A stretch of DNA of 64,000 nucleotides from Spartinivicinus marinus (GTDB lineage Bacteria > Pseudomonadota > Gammaproteobacteria > Pseudomonadales > Zooshikellaceae). The stretch is from the NCBI RefSeq assembly GCF_026309355.1, contig NZ_JAPJZK010000001.1, forward strand, positions 5,414,501 through 5,478,500. Reading direction: 5' to 3'. Shown in pieces: positions 20,368-27,617 of the stretch (position 1 is the first letter of the stretch; each line of letters starts with the position of its first letter). Both the position numbers and the translations under genes were made by a program. The notes beneath the pieces are model-generated. The model was not told the origin of the DNA and ran no database searches. It worked only from the letters and a program-made list of their open reading frames with translations.

Positions 20368-21399
20368 TTATTGACCAGACTGCTGGTATATTAGCCGCAG
20401 TAAAACAAAAAATTTGGTTAACAGATCCTCTGTATTAGAGTAATTAGCCATTACTTTTTTAGTGTTGATGTATAATAGTGACTGTATCTTTTTACTATTG
20501 ATATTTTCGTGGGTAACCAATACTGTCTTAACCAGTGTTTTGCTTTTTGTTAATTTTTTTTCAAGAGCTTCATAAGCCTGCTTAACACTGAGGTAACCAA
20601 TTTTAATGGGTTGCTGAAGCATTGTCCCATGTAATTCACCTGTTTTTAGCGCCGCTACCAGTTCATCATTGATATCAAACCCAACGGTTTTCACTTTACC
20701 GCTAAACCCTGTTTTCTTTAAGGCACGCAATAAACCAATGGTTGATGACTCATTGGAGGCAAAAACCCCATCGATTATTGATGCTCTCTTAAAGATAGGA
20801 AATAAGGCGTGATAGGCTGAGCCTGCTGATGTACCAACATAATCATCGTATACTATTTCCATTGAGGGGTATTTTTTTAAGGTATCTAAAAAGCCTTGTT
20901 CTCTTTGCTGGGTTGAGCGATTACCTTGTTTGTAGCGCAGCAACATAATACGACCTTTCTTGTTTAATAAACTGGAAAGGTACTCACCTGCTTGGGAGCC
21001 CGCTTGATAGTTATCTGTTGCTATTAAATGAGTATAATTACTGTTATCCATTTCGGAGTCGATAATAATGAATTTTATTCCGGAGCTTATCAACTTGTTT
21101 ATAGTTGGCACCAGCTTAGAGTGATGGCCAGGAGCAATAATAAGAGCATCTATATTACTTTTTTGCAACCGTCGAATATAACCGACTTGAGATTGGCCTT
21201 CCTTTCTAGGACCTGTCCAGATAATTTTAATATTTAATTCTTGAGCCGCTTGCCGAGTACCTATATAAAAATAATTCCAGTAAACATGATTAGTGCTTTT
21301 GGGGATAACTGCAATTTTGTAATTTGACTTGGCTTGGCTGGATAATATTGAAATACTAAGAAGGACTAATAATAAGTGGTATGAATATCTCATGAACAT
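20368..21399 (-). CDS. periplasmic sugar-type substrate-binding protein, orphan
   Basis: Periplasmic binding protein of the ribose/LacI type (peripla_BP_4), about 343 residues. After a signal peptide (MRYSYHLLLVLLSI to about A48 in the longest frame), the two-lobed fold is recognisable from KIAVIPKSTNHVYW, from DALIIAPGHHSKLVPTI, from VDGVFASNESSTIGLLRAL and from KTVGFDIND. I start at the ATG near 21399, preceded by AGG; a longer frame to 21477 adds a tail that would disrupt the signal peptide. No permease or ATPase gene is nearby, so it may serve a distant transporter or act as a ligand sensor. It converges closely with the giant toxin gene (13 bases between stops). Confidence 0.85.
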   Translation of the reverse strand: MFMRYSYHLLLVLLSISILSSQAKSNYKIAVIPKSTNHVYWNYFYIGTRQAAQELNIKIIWTGPRKEGQSQVGYIRRLQKSNIDALIIAPGHHSKLVPTINKLISSGIKFIIIDSEMDNSNYTHLIATDNYQAGSQAGEYLSSLLNKKGRIMLLRYKQGNRSTQQREQGFLDTLKKYPSMEIVYDDYVGTSAGSAYHALFPIFKRASIIDGVFASNESSTIGLLRALKKTGFSGKVKTVGFDINDELVAALKTGELHGTMLQQPIKIGYLSVKQAYEALEKKLTKSKTLVKTVLVTHENINSKKIQSLLYINTKKVMANYSNTEDLLTKFFVLLRLIYQQSGQ

Positions 21400-21565
21400 G
21401 TCAGCCTGGCACTTCCGGGTAACCGTATTATTAAGTGTAGGTTTAAACTGATAATTTCTGCAAATATTGATGGCCATATAAAAGCTTTTGGACTGAGCCT
21501 ATCAAAACGAATGGTATACCCATAATGCATCATTTTTAGGTGTAAAAATCCAGCCTGGAAATAAT

Positions 21566-21587
21566 TACCCATCAATTATGATGGGTA
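21566..21587. other. perfect 9-bp hairpin with 4-base loop
   Basis: TACCCATCA (21566-21574) pairs exactly with 21579-21587. It sits upstream of the binding-protein gene and downstream of the zinc-ribbon mini-gene on the same strand. There is no T-run on the minus strand, so it may be an operator or attenuator rather than a terminator. Confidence 0.4.
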
Positions 21588-21687
21588 TAGATATTATGAG
21601 GCTGGTCATATTCTTTGCTACTATTTGCTTAAAAAGTACAGCAGACTATGTGGCTAAATCCTCTGAAACCTTTAATTATTTAAAGAA

Positions 21688-21834
21688 CTAGCTTTCGTTG
21701 GTTTCTTTCTCTTTTTGAGGGTGACCACAAGTAGGACAGCCCAATATATCGAAATAAAACCGCTTAACTGTTGAGTTACATTTAGGGCATGTGGCTACTA
21801 ATGTTTCATCAGTGGTGGGGTTATAAATCATCAT
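21688..21834 (-). CDS. 48-residue double-CxxC zinc-ribbon protein
   Basis: The minus-strand frame from ATG 21834 to TAG 21688 encodes a 48-residue protein with CPKC at residues 16-19 and CPTC at 33-36, 13 residues apart, followed by a Lys/Glu tail. The knuckle spacing is that of a small zinc ribbon. AAGGAG lies at ideal distance upstream of the start. The length is below usual gene-calling limits. The function is unknown; similar mini-ribbons bind nucleic acid or partner proteins. It follows the 33-residue membrane peptide gene by 29 bases, and the two are probably one transcript. Confidence 0.7.
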   Translation of the reverse strand: MMIYNPTTDETLVATCPKCNSTVKRFYFDILGCPTCGHPQKEKETNES

Positions 21835-21863
21835 GCTATCAATCTCCTTGTCGAATCTTTTAC

Positions 21864-21965
21864 TTACAGGCCGAGTAAATTAACGTCGTTAATACCTTGT
21901 ATGGCTAGATAAAGTACAAAAAAGAACAATCCAGCTTTTACATAAGCGTTATCAAGAAATGGCAT
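21864..21965 (-). CDS. 33-residue single-span membrane peptide
   Basis: The minus-strand frame from ATG 21965 to TAA 21864 encodes a short polar N-terminus (MPFLDNAYVKA), one hydrophobic helix (about residues 11-24, GLFFFVLYLAIQG) and a polar ending. GAGGT lies upstream of the start at suitable spacing. It is the first gene of a two-gene unit with the zinc-ribbon protein, downstream of a large inverted repeat. I know no family for it; the codon pattern, ribosome binding site and tandem arrangement are the support. Confidence 0.55.
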   Translation of the reverse strand: MPFLDNAYVKAGLFFFVLYLAIQGINDVNLLGL

Positions 21966-22006
21966 AATGGATTACCTCTCTATACCGGCACCCTTCCTTA
22001 GGTATG

Positions 22007-22066
22007 TTTGACATAAAATGTCTTTTGTTGGTGTGCATGTTACATGTAATGTCATTTTATGTCAAA
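22007..22066. promoter_or_regulatory. 14-bp perfect inverted repeat with internal TTACATGTAA palindrome
   Basis: TTTGACATAAAATG (22007-22020) is exactly matched in reverse complement at 22053-22066 around a 32-base loop. The loop contains the ten-base palindrome TTACATGTAA (22040-22049). The site lies about 40 bases upstream of the 33-residue peptide gene. The 13-mer TGTTACATGTAAT containing the palindrome recurs exactly at 22981-22993, on the other side of the ceramidase-like gene, which suggests a shared regulator. Confidence 0.5.
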
Positions 22067-22210
22067 AGCTTTAGTTGTAGTGTCTGTCTAATTAGTAATA
22101 AGTATGAGAAATTATATATATTTCAGATAGTTATGTGGGTCCTGGGGGGTGAGCTATAAGGCAGAGGGTAGTGGTATAAGGAGGAGGGGATATCATCTAT
22201 CCAGTGCCAG

Positions 22211-22840
22211 TCACTGGTCTGGCCAGTTTGTAAACAAGGCTTTCATGGTTAGATAAATCAGGAAACCATTACAAAGGTGCCAAAGAAAATGACTGCCAAT
22301 GACTACATAAGGGCAAATAGCGTTGTCTATTGTGCGGAAAAAGAGAGATGCTATAAAGACCGCGGTTGCCCAGATGAGAATAAGAGGGCTGTTGTTTTGC
22401 TGACGAAAGTGAAACACAGCAAGCATTGCGATGGCAAATAATGTTGGAGCATACATGAGTGAACCGTTAAGGAGGTTAGGGTATTGTCTGCTGAAATGAC
22501 TAGCTAAAAATAAAGCAATTACAAGAACAGCAGATTTGCTGTAATTCAGTCGCATAACCTTGAGGCTATAAAACCAAACAAAGCACAATTGAAATAAGAG
22601 AATGGGAATAATATCTGCCTGTGCTGCCCAGGGAGTAGCAAAGGTATGAAACAAGCTACTACCAGTCCCAATCATGATGATTAAGCTGATCAGTAAATAG
22701 CTGGCATAATGTATGCCCTGTAACGATTGGGTTATTTTCCAGCTTGCCCAAGCAGCGATAAAAAAAGCAATATTAGTTAGTGCATTGATGGGCTCAGCAA
22801 GCAAACCTGGCCCCAGCCGCTCACAATAGAGATCGATCAT
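22211..22840 (-). CDS. ceramidase-like CREST-family membrane hydrolase
   Basis: A 209-residue protein with seven probable transmembrane helices. The CREST superfamily zinc hydrolase signature is visible: YCE near the N-terminus (residues 5-7), GTGSSLFH (S61/S62, H65), D76 in ADIIPI, and a C-terminal HFLWH (H184, H188). These Ser, His and Asp residues form the metal site of alkaline ceramidases and relatives. Alkaline ceramidases split ceramide into sphingosine and fatty acid; in a bacterium the substrate could instead be another acylated membrane lipid or a host sphingolipid. It stands alone between two copies of the TTACATGTAA palindrome. Confidence 0.82.
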   Translation of the reverse strand: MIDLYCERLGPGLLAEPINALTNIAFFIAAWASWKITQSLQGIHYASYLLISLIIMIGTGSSLFHTFATPWAAQADIIPILLFQLCFVWFYSLKVMRLNYSKSAVLVIALFLASHFSRQYPNLLNGSLMYAPTLFAIAMLAVFHFRQQNNSPLILIWATAVFIASLFFRTIDNAICPYVVIGSHFLWHLCNGFLIYLTMKALFTNWPDQ

Positions 22841-23379
22841 TTTATTGCTCTTTTAAATAGGCATATTGTCTTAGGATAGCTATTTTTTTGTAATCTATAC
22901 GTCTCGTGAATCATGCTTAAAGGTTGTTATCAGGACTTATTGTCAAACTAACTGCTTTGAATCAATTGCCCTGATTATACTGTTACATGTAATAAGCTAA
23001 AGTGAGCTTATGGGTGAAAGTCCTTTGGTATATGGACAGCGGGTTATTTAGCTTTATTTTTGTTTTCTGGCAGTTGTAGCTTATTGGTTGTTAGCTACTA
23101 TATTGAGATTCACATAGTAAAAAAAACCTGACACCTCAGATAAGCTTGTAATAAGGAGGAAGAGGCTATTCAAATTCGAAATAATTTAATTAAGCTTAAT
23201 TCATATATGCTACAATAGAAAACATATCTGGGTTGGAGGGTAAGGGTGGTGGAAATGCAGTTAATGAATAGCGTGTTTAACTGTCACCTCAATCACCTAT
23301 TAGCTCATCTATCGGTTTATGGAGGTTCATCATTCGACAGTTGCCCTAAAAGTCATTCGCATTGGGTATAAGTAAGAGT
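22841..23379. other. intergenic region with repeated palindrome
   Basis: About 540 bases with no convincing gene. It contains the second TGTTACATGTAAT copy (22981-22993), about 140 bases upstream of the ceramidase-like gene's start, and presumably the promoters of that gene and of the sensor gene. A 38-codon frame at 23255-23371 lacks clear support. Confidence 0.6.
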
Positions 23380-24825
23380 ATGTTTTTTAAAAAGTATGGC
23401 CGTAGCCCAATAGCAAGAAAGTTGCTTTTTATTACTATTGGAGTTAGTACGCTCATTGCTTTTATCATTACTATATCTCAACTAGTATACGACTACTATC
23501 AAGACATCCAGCGTATAGAAAGAACCCTTCAGCAAATAAAAATTGCCAGTGTGCCAAGCATTGTAGTATCGCTGTGGAACCTTGATGATGAACAGGTTAA
23601 GGTTCAGCTTCAATCACTATTGAAAGTTTCTGAAGTTATCCGAGTAGAAGTTAATATACCTAATAAAAAATCTGTTGTTTATGGCGAAGAAGCAAGTGAA
23701 GATTTTTTTCTAAAAAAGTATGATTTCGAGCTTTTGTATACAAGAGATGATTCTACAGAAATTAGCCTAGGTGTGCTAAGGGTTTTTTATGATTTTGAAA
23801 ACATCTATATAGGATTACTTGAAAAGCTTGTATTTATATTTTTACTAAATTGTCTAAAGACCCTTGCAGTTTCATTTGTCATACTGTTCGTTTTTTGGAA
23901 GTTAGTAACTAATCATATTGTTAATATCTCTGATCAGCTCGACAGGCATAAAGAGATTTTACTTAATAAAGAATTAGTAGTATTAACGGATCAAGAAAAT
24001 TTAGGAGAAATAAATACGCTGATCAATAGTATTAATAAATTGTGTAACTATGTTATAGATGTTAAAACGGTAGAAGAAGAGCAAAAGCAAGCGCAGGAAG
24101 ATAAGCCAAAGCTGCTAAAAGATGAATATATAGCAGATTATGGATTATTGCAGGCAAAACATGAAAAAAACTTTGCTCGAAGTGTAGTTTTTCGGGTAAA
24201 TAATGAGCTGGCAAATATTTTGAATGACTGTGAAAACAACATCAATGAAATAAGTATGATTTATGGTGCCATTGGCGATATAAAAGAAATGAATATTGCT
24301 GTTGATGAGTTGTTAAAAGAACTAAAAGTTGTTGTGAATAAAACTAAACAAATAATTACATCGTCAATGGTATTTTCTGATAATGTGAGTGATATGTTTC
24401 GGCTGGAAGGTAAGGAAGAGTTAGTATTTTTTTATAAAAATGATTTAATTGATATTTTTAAAGAGACTTCTTCCTTTTTGAAAAGGAACCACTTAGTAAT
24501 AGAGGAAGACATTATTTTTAGTGCCGAGTCGACGGTACTTAGCAGACTGTTATGGGTGGTTTTCTACTTGATTTATCAACTAGACAACCCTAGCTCTTTA
24601 AAAACCAGTGCTTATAAAAAAAATATGGATGTTGTCATTGTGGTATCGTATGCAATGAGTACCATTCAAAATAAAACTGACCGTAGTAGCCCATATACAA
24701 AGCTAGCCTTTGAGTTGTATGTAATAGAACTATTTGTACAACAAGAACTGAAAGGTAGCTTTTCGTACGAGGTGAATGATGATACTGGAATATCGTGGAT
24801 TATATCATTTCCTCTACTAGTTTAA
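23380..24825 (+). CDS. degenerate membrane sensor kinase-like protein
   Basis: Inner-membrane protein of about 481 residues. TM1 (about 20-42 in the longest frame) is followed by a periplasmic sensor region with the SLWNLDDEQV pattern (about 70-79) common in sensor kinases and cyclases, TM2 (about 156-180), a HAMP-like linker and a coiled coil. Where a kinase H-box would be expected the sequence reads FRVNNELANIL, with Asn (N281) in place of the phospho-acceptor His. The C-terminal end FVQQELKGSFSYE and ISFPLLV resembles the last strands of an HATPase domain, but the N, G1 and G2 boxes are not recognisable. It is probably a pseudokinase or adaptor. The start is uncertain: ATG 23380 is preferred, TTG 23362 possible. 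There is no response regulator nearby. Confidence 0.65.
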   Translation: MFFKKYGRSPIARKLLFITIGVSTLIAFIITISQLVYDYYQDIQRIERTLQQIKIASVPSIVVSLWNLDDEQVKVQLQSLLKVSEVIRVEVNIPNKKSVVYGEEASEDFFLKKYDFELLYTRDDSTEISLGVLRVFYDFENIYIGLLEKLVFIFLLNCLKTLAVSFVILFVFWKLVTNHIVNISDQLDRHKEILLNKELVVLTDQENLGEINTLINSINKLCNYVIDVKTVEEEQKQAQEDKPKLLKDEYIADYGLLQAKHEKNFARSVVFRVNNELANILNDCENNINEISMIYGAIGDIKEMNIAVDELLKELKVVVNKTKQIITSSMVFSDNVSDMFRLEGKEELVFFYKNDLIDIFKETSSFLKRNHLVIEEDIIFSAESTVLSRLLWVVFYLIYQLDNPSSLKTSAYKKNMDVVIVVSYAMSTIQNKTDRSSPYTKLAFELYVIELFVQQELKGSFSYEVNDDTGISWIISFPLLV

Positions 24826-24961
24826 ATTAGAGTAAATATTTACCAGTGTTGTAAGGGGCGTTAGAAAAGTGCTTTTCCATCCCCATTTTATTCTATAACA
24901 TATGGCCGCAAACAGTTATTAGCGTTGTCCTAGACTATTGATAGACTGATTAGGAGGTTTA

Positions 24962-25534
24962 ATGAATCGGTGTGGCTGGGTTAAATCAACACCCCTGGAA
25001 ATAGATTACCATGATAATGAATGGGGAGTACCTGTACATGATGATCGACTACTATTTGAGTTTTTAATTCTTGAAGGGGCTCAGGCTGGTTTGAGCTGGT
25101 CAACTATTTTAGCCAAACGAGAAGGCTATCGAAAGGCATTTGATGAGTTCAATGCTAAGAAAATTGCCAATTATTCAGATAAAAAGGTAGCTAAGTTATT
25201 GGAAAACCCTGATATTGTCAGGAATAAGCTGAAAGTAAATGCTGCAGTGGTCAATGCTAAAGTATTTTTACAAATGCAAGCTGAGTTTGGTAGCTTTGAT
25301 AGTTATATCTGGTCATTTGTAAATGGTAAGCCCATTCAAAATAAATGGGCTTCAATCCAAGATGTACCCACCAGTACTCAGGAGTCAGACTTAATGAGTA
25401 AAGACTTGAAAAAAAGAGGCTTTAAATTTGTAGGGTCGACGATTTGCTATGCTTTTATGCAGGCAATAGGCATGGTTAATGACCATACCACTGACTGTTT
25501 TCGTTATGCAGTGCTAACCAAAGGCAAGCCATAA
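24962..25534 (+). CDS. tag: DNA-3-methyladenine glycosylase I
   Basis: Base-excision repair enzyme that removes 3-methyladenine from DNA. The 190-residue length and the four zinc ligands of the Tag family are exactly in place: C4, H17, H175 and C179. The catalytic and base-pocket segment FLILEGAQAGLSW (E38, W46) is intact. AGGAGG lies just upstream of ATG 24962. The 3' end overlaps the convergent LysE-family gene by 21 bases. Confidence 0.97.
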   Translation: MNRCGWVKSTPLEIDYHDNEWGVPVHDDRLLFEFLILEGAQAGLSWSTILAKREGYRKAFDEFNAKKIANYSDKKVAKLLENPDIVRNKLKVNAAVVNAKVFLQMQAEFGSFDSYIWSFVNGKPIQNKWASIQDVPTSTQESDLMSKDLKKRGFKFVGSTICYAFMQAIGMVNDHTTDCFRYAVLTKGKP

Positions 25535-26146
25535 ACCAACAGCTATCATCAATGAGCCGGAGACTCGATTAAGAAATTGTACCTTACCACTTTGTTGCAA
25601 AAGCTTGCTTAAAGAGCTGCCACCTGCGGCATAAAGTATTAGACATAACAACTCAATAGATAAAATCATTGTGAGCAACATTATCAGCTGAGGAGTTAGC
25701 GGCAAGGCTTGATTAATAAAAGGAGGCAACAAAGAGATAAAAAATGCCCAACCTTTGGGGTTGGCAATTGCAGTAACAAACCCCTGACAAGCCAAACTTA
25801 ACGCACCCGCCTCTTGCTGGTTGGGTTGGTCAAGGTTAAAAGCCATTTTGCCTTTTGACAACCACATCTGTAGGCCTAAATAGCCCAAGTAGGCACCGCC
25901 TACAAATTTAAATATTTCAAAAATATTAGGGTATTGCAGCATTAAGGTGGCCACCCCAAAAACCGATGCGGTGGCCACAATGCCGACACCCAGTAACTCC
26001 CCCCACATCATCCACAACGTGCGTTTTACGCCAATTGTCATGCCCATGGTCATGGCAAGCATCATACACATGCCTGGTGTTACGGATATAAAGAAAAAAG
26101 TGGGTATAAAAACAGCAATCAGAGATAGGCTTAACACTTCTGTCAC
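25514..26146 (-). CDS. LysE/RhtB-family amino acid exporter
   Basis: Inner-membrane exporter of amino acids or related metabolites, 210 residues with about six hydrophobic helices. The N-terminal family signature, VTPGMCMMLAMTMGMTIGVKR, and the NPKGWAFFISLLPPF segment (about residues 127-141) are clear. Translation starts at GTG 26146 with GGGGGAG upstream. The substrate cannot be deduced. It converges with tag and overlaps its 3' end. Confidence 0.92.
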   Translation of the reverse strand: MTEVLSLSLIAVFIPTFFFISVTPGMCMMLAMTMGMTIGVKRTLWMMWGELLGVGIVATASVFGVATLMLQYPNIFEIFKFVGGAYLGYLGLQMWLSKGKMAFNLDQPNQQEAGALSLACQGFVTAIANPKGWAFFISLLPPFINQALPLTPQLIMLLTMILSIELLCLILYAAGGSSLSKLLQQSGKVQFLNRVSGSLMIAVGLWLAFG

Positions 26147-26473
26147 AACTCCCCCTTTACCACTATCCCGCCAGTGTCCTGTTTGGACTAACTACTTTTT
26201 TGCGATTAGAAAATAGCCAGTTAAAAGCAAAGGCACGCTTTTGGCAAGTAAATTATGTTATTCAATGTATAGACATCTGTAAGTTGTACGCTATTTCAGC
26301 AATGAAGAAGGTTCATAATGAAGGTGCATCTGGTTATACTTAGATAAGTGATTTAAGCCCATCGACTTATGGCTGAAGAGAAAGGCGGGGGCGAACTTGG
26401 TGGAACGCAATCGCCAGGGTAGTTAAGGGCAGCTTTAATATGCAAGCCACAAGTGAAGCAAGATAGGCAAGTT

Positions 26474-26638
26474 ATGAGTGATGATAAAGTAATCGATTTT
26501 GTGTCTGCTAAGGAGCCCCATCTCCATGCACGCAAAGAACAAAAAGTCAAAAACTTACAACAGCGGTTTGAGGCCTGCCTGCCTATGAAGAAAAAAACAG
26601 TAGCAAAAAAGAAAGTCAAAAAACGCAAAAAAAAATAA
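26474..26638 (+). CDS. small basic protein, 54 residues
   Basis: The protein begins MSDDKVIDFVSAKEPHLHARKEQKV and ends in an almost pure Lys/Arg tail (VAKKKVKKRKKK). The N-terminal half resembles a family of very small uncharacterised proteins in pseudomonads and marine relatives with a VIDF-x-x-AK start. The tail suggests nucleic acid or ribosome association, which is inference. ATG 26474 is preferred over the frame's earlier start at 26453, which adds seven non-conserved residues. The preceding 330 bases (26147-26473) hold nothing else I can identify. Confidence 0.6.
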   Translation: MSDDKVIDFVSAKEPHLHARKEQKVKNLQQRFEACLPMKKKTVAKKKVKKRKKK

Positions 26639-26801
26639 GATGACTTAAAAAAATAAGTGTTACACTTCTATCGTTCTTTCCACTGTTTTACTCCTTGGCT
26701 GCCAGTAACATCTTGTGGCCATCCTAACTATTTTTGAAGTAATTATTTTTAAAAGAGACATTTCGAGTATAAAGTAAATAGAAGGAGAATTAGTCTTTAC
26801 A

Positions 26802-27599
26802 GTGATTAATATGACAAATCAGTGTCAGGGTGATGCAAACAAAATGATAGGGATATTAAAAAAACGTGGGAATATTATTGTTGGTATTGTTTTTACGCTT
26901 ATCACAGAAGTGCAAGCAGAACCCTCAAACCAGAAGCGTGCTGAGCTAGAAGGCGATATACGGGTATTATTAGTAGCACAAAATGAAGCACAGCTTTCAA
27001 GTCAAATGAATGGTCGTATTACTCAATTTAATGTTGATGAGGGTGATTTATTTAAGAAAGGGGAGGTCTTACTAGCATTTGACTGTAAAGAGCAGCAGGC
27101 TAATTTGCAAATGAGTGAGGCAGAACTAACAATTGCCAAGAAAACTTATCAGGCACAGTTAAAACTTGCTAAAATGTCAGCGGCCAGTAAATTGGATGTC
27201 GCGATAGCGGCTGCAGAAGTGGAAAAAGCAAAAGCGACCAATGACTTGAACCAAGTGGTTGTTCAGCGGTGTGTGGTTGAGGCACCATACGATGGTTGGG
27301 TTGTACAAAGGCTAGCAAATCCCTATGAAAATGTGGCATTTGGAGCGCCATTATTAACGATTATCGACAATACTCCTTTGCAGTTAGACTTATTTGTGCC
27401 CTCTCATTGGTTAAGCTGGTTGAATGTTGGTCATGGTTTTACCTTGAAGATTGATGAAACAGGCAAACATTATAGTGCATTGGTGCAAACTATTGGCGCT
27501 AAAGTGGATTCGGCCAGTCAAACAGTCGCTGTCAAAGCATCGCTGACGGGTAAGCAAAAAGAATTATTAGCCGGCATGAGTGGTACAGCTAATTTTTAA
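26802..27599 (+). CDS. periplasmic HlyD/RND-type adaptor protein
   Basis: Periplasmic adaptor (membrane fusion protein) of up to 265 residues. A signal peptide lies in residues 15-41 of the longest frame and cleavage after EVQA is likely. The first lipoyl half (RVLLVAQNEAQLSSQMNGRITQFNVDEGDLFKKGEVLLAFD, about 46-86), a short coiled-coil hairpin (about 90-145) and the second lipoyl half with VVEAPYDGWVVQR (about 153-165) are followed by a beta-barrel region. GTG 26802 has AGGAG fourteen bases upstream; ATG 26844 would give a cleaner signal peptide with GGGTGA before it. It is the first gene of the M50/HlyD export cluster, 18 bases before the next gene. Confidence 0.85.
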   Translation: MINMTNQCQGDANKMIGILKKRGNIIVGIVFTLITEVQAEPSNQKRAELEGDIRVLLVAQNEAQLSSQMNGRITQFNVDEGDLFKKGEVLLAFDCKEQQANLQMSEAELTIAKKTYQAQLKLAKMSAASKLDVAIAAAEVEKAKATNDLNQVVVQRCVVEAPYDGWVVQRLANPYENVAFGAPLLTIIDNTPLQLDLFVPSHWLSWLNVGHGFTLKIDETGKHYSALVQTIGAKVDSASQTVAVKASLTGKQKELLAGMSGTANF

Positions 27600-27617
27600 A
27601 TAAGAAAGGACTCTGTA

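Noticed and set aside
23255-23371. A 38-codon frame directly upstream of the sensor gene.
   Set aside because: The ribosome binding site is weak, composition is His/Ser-rich without pattern and it could be chance; kept only as a note.
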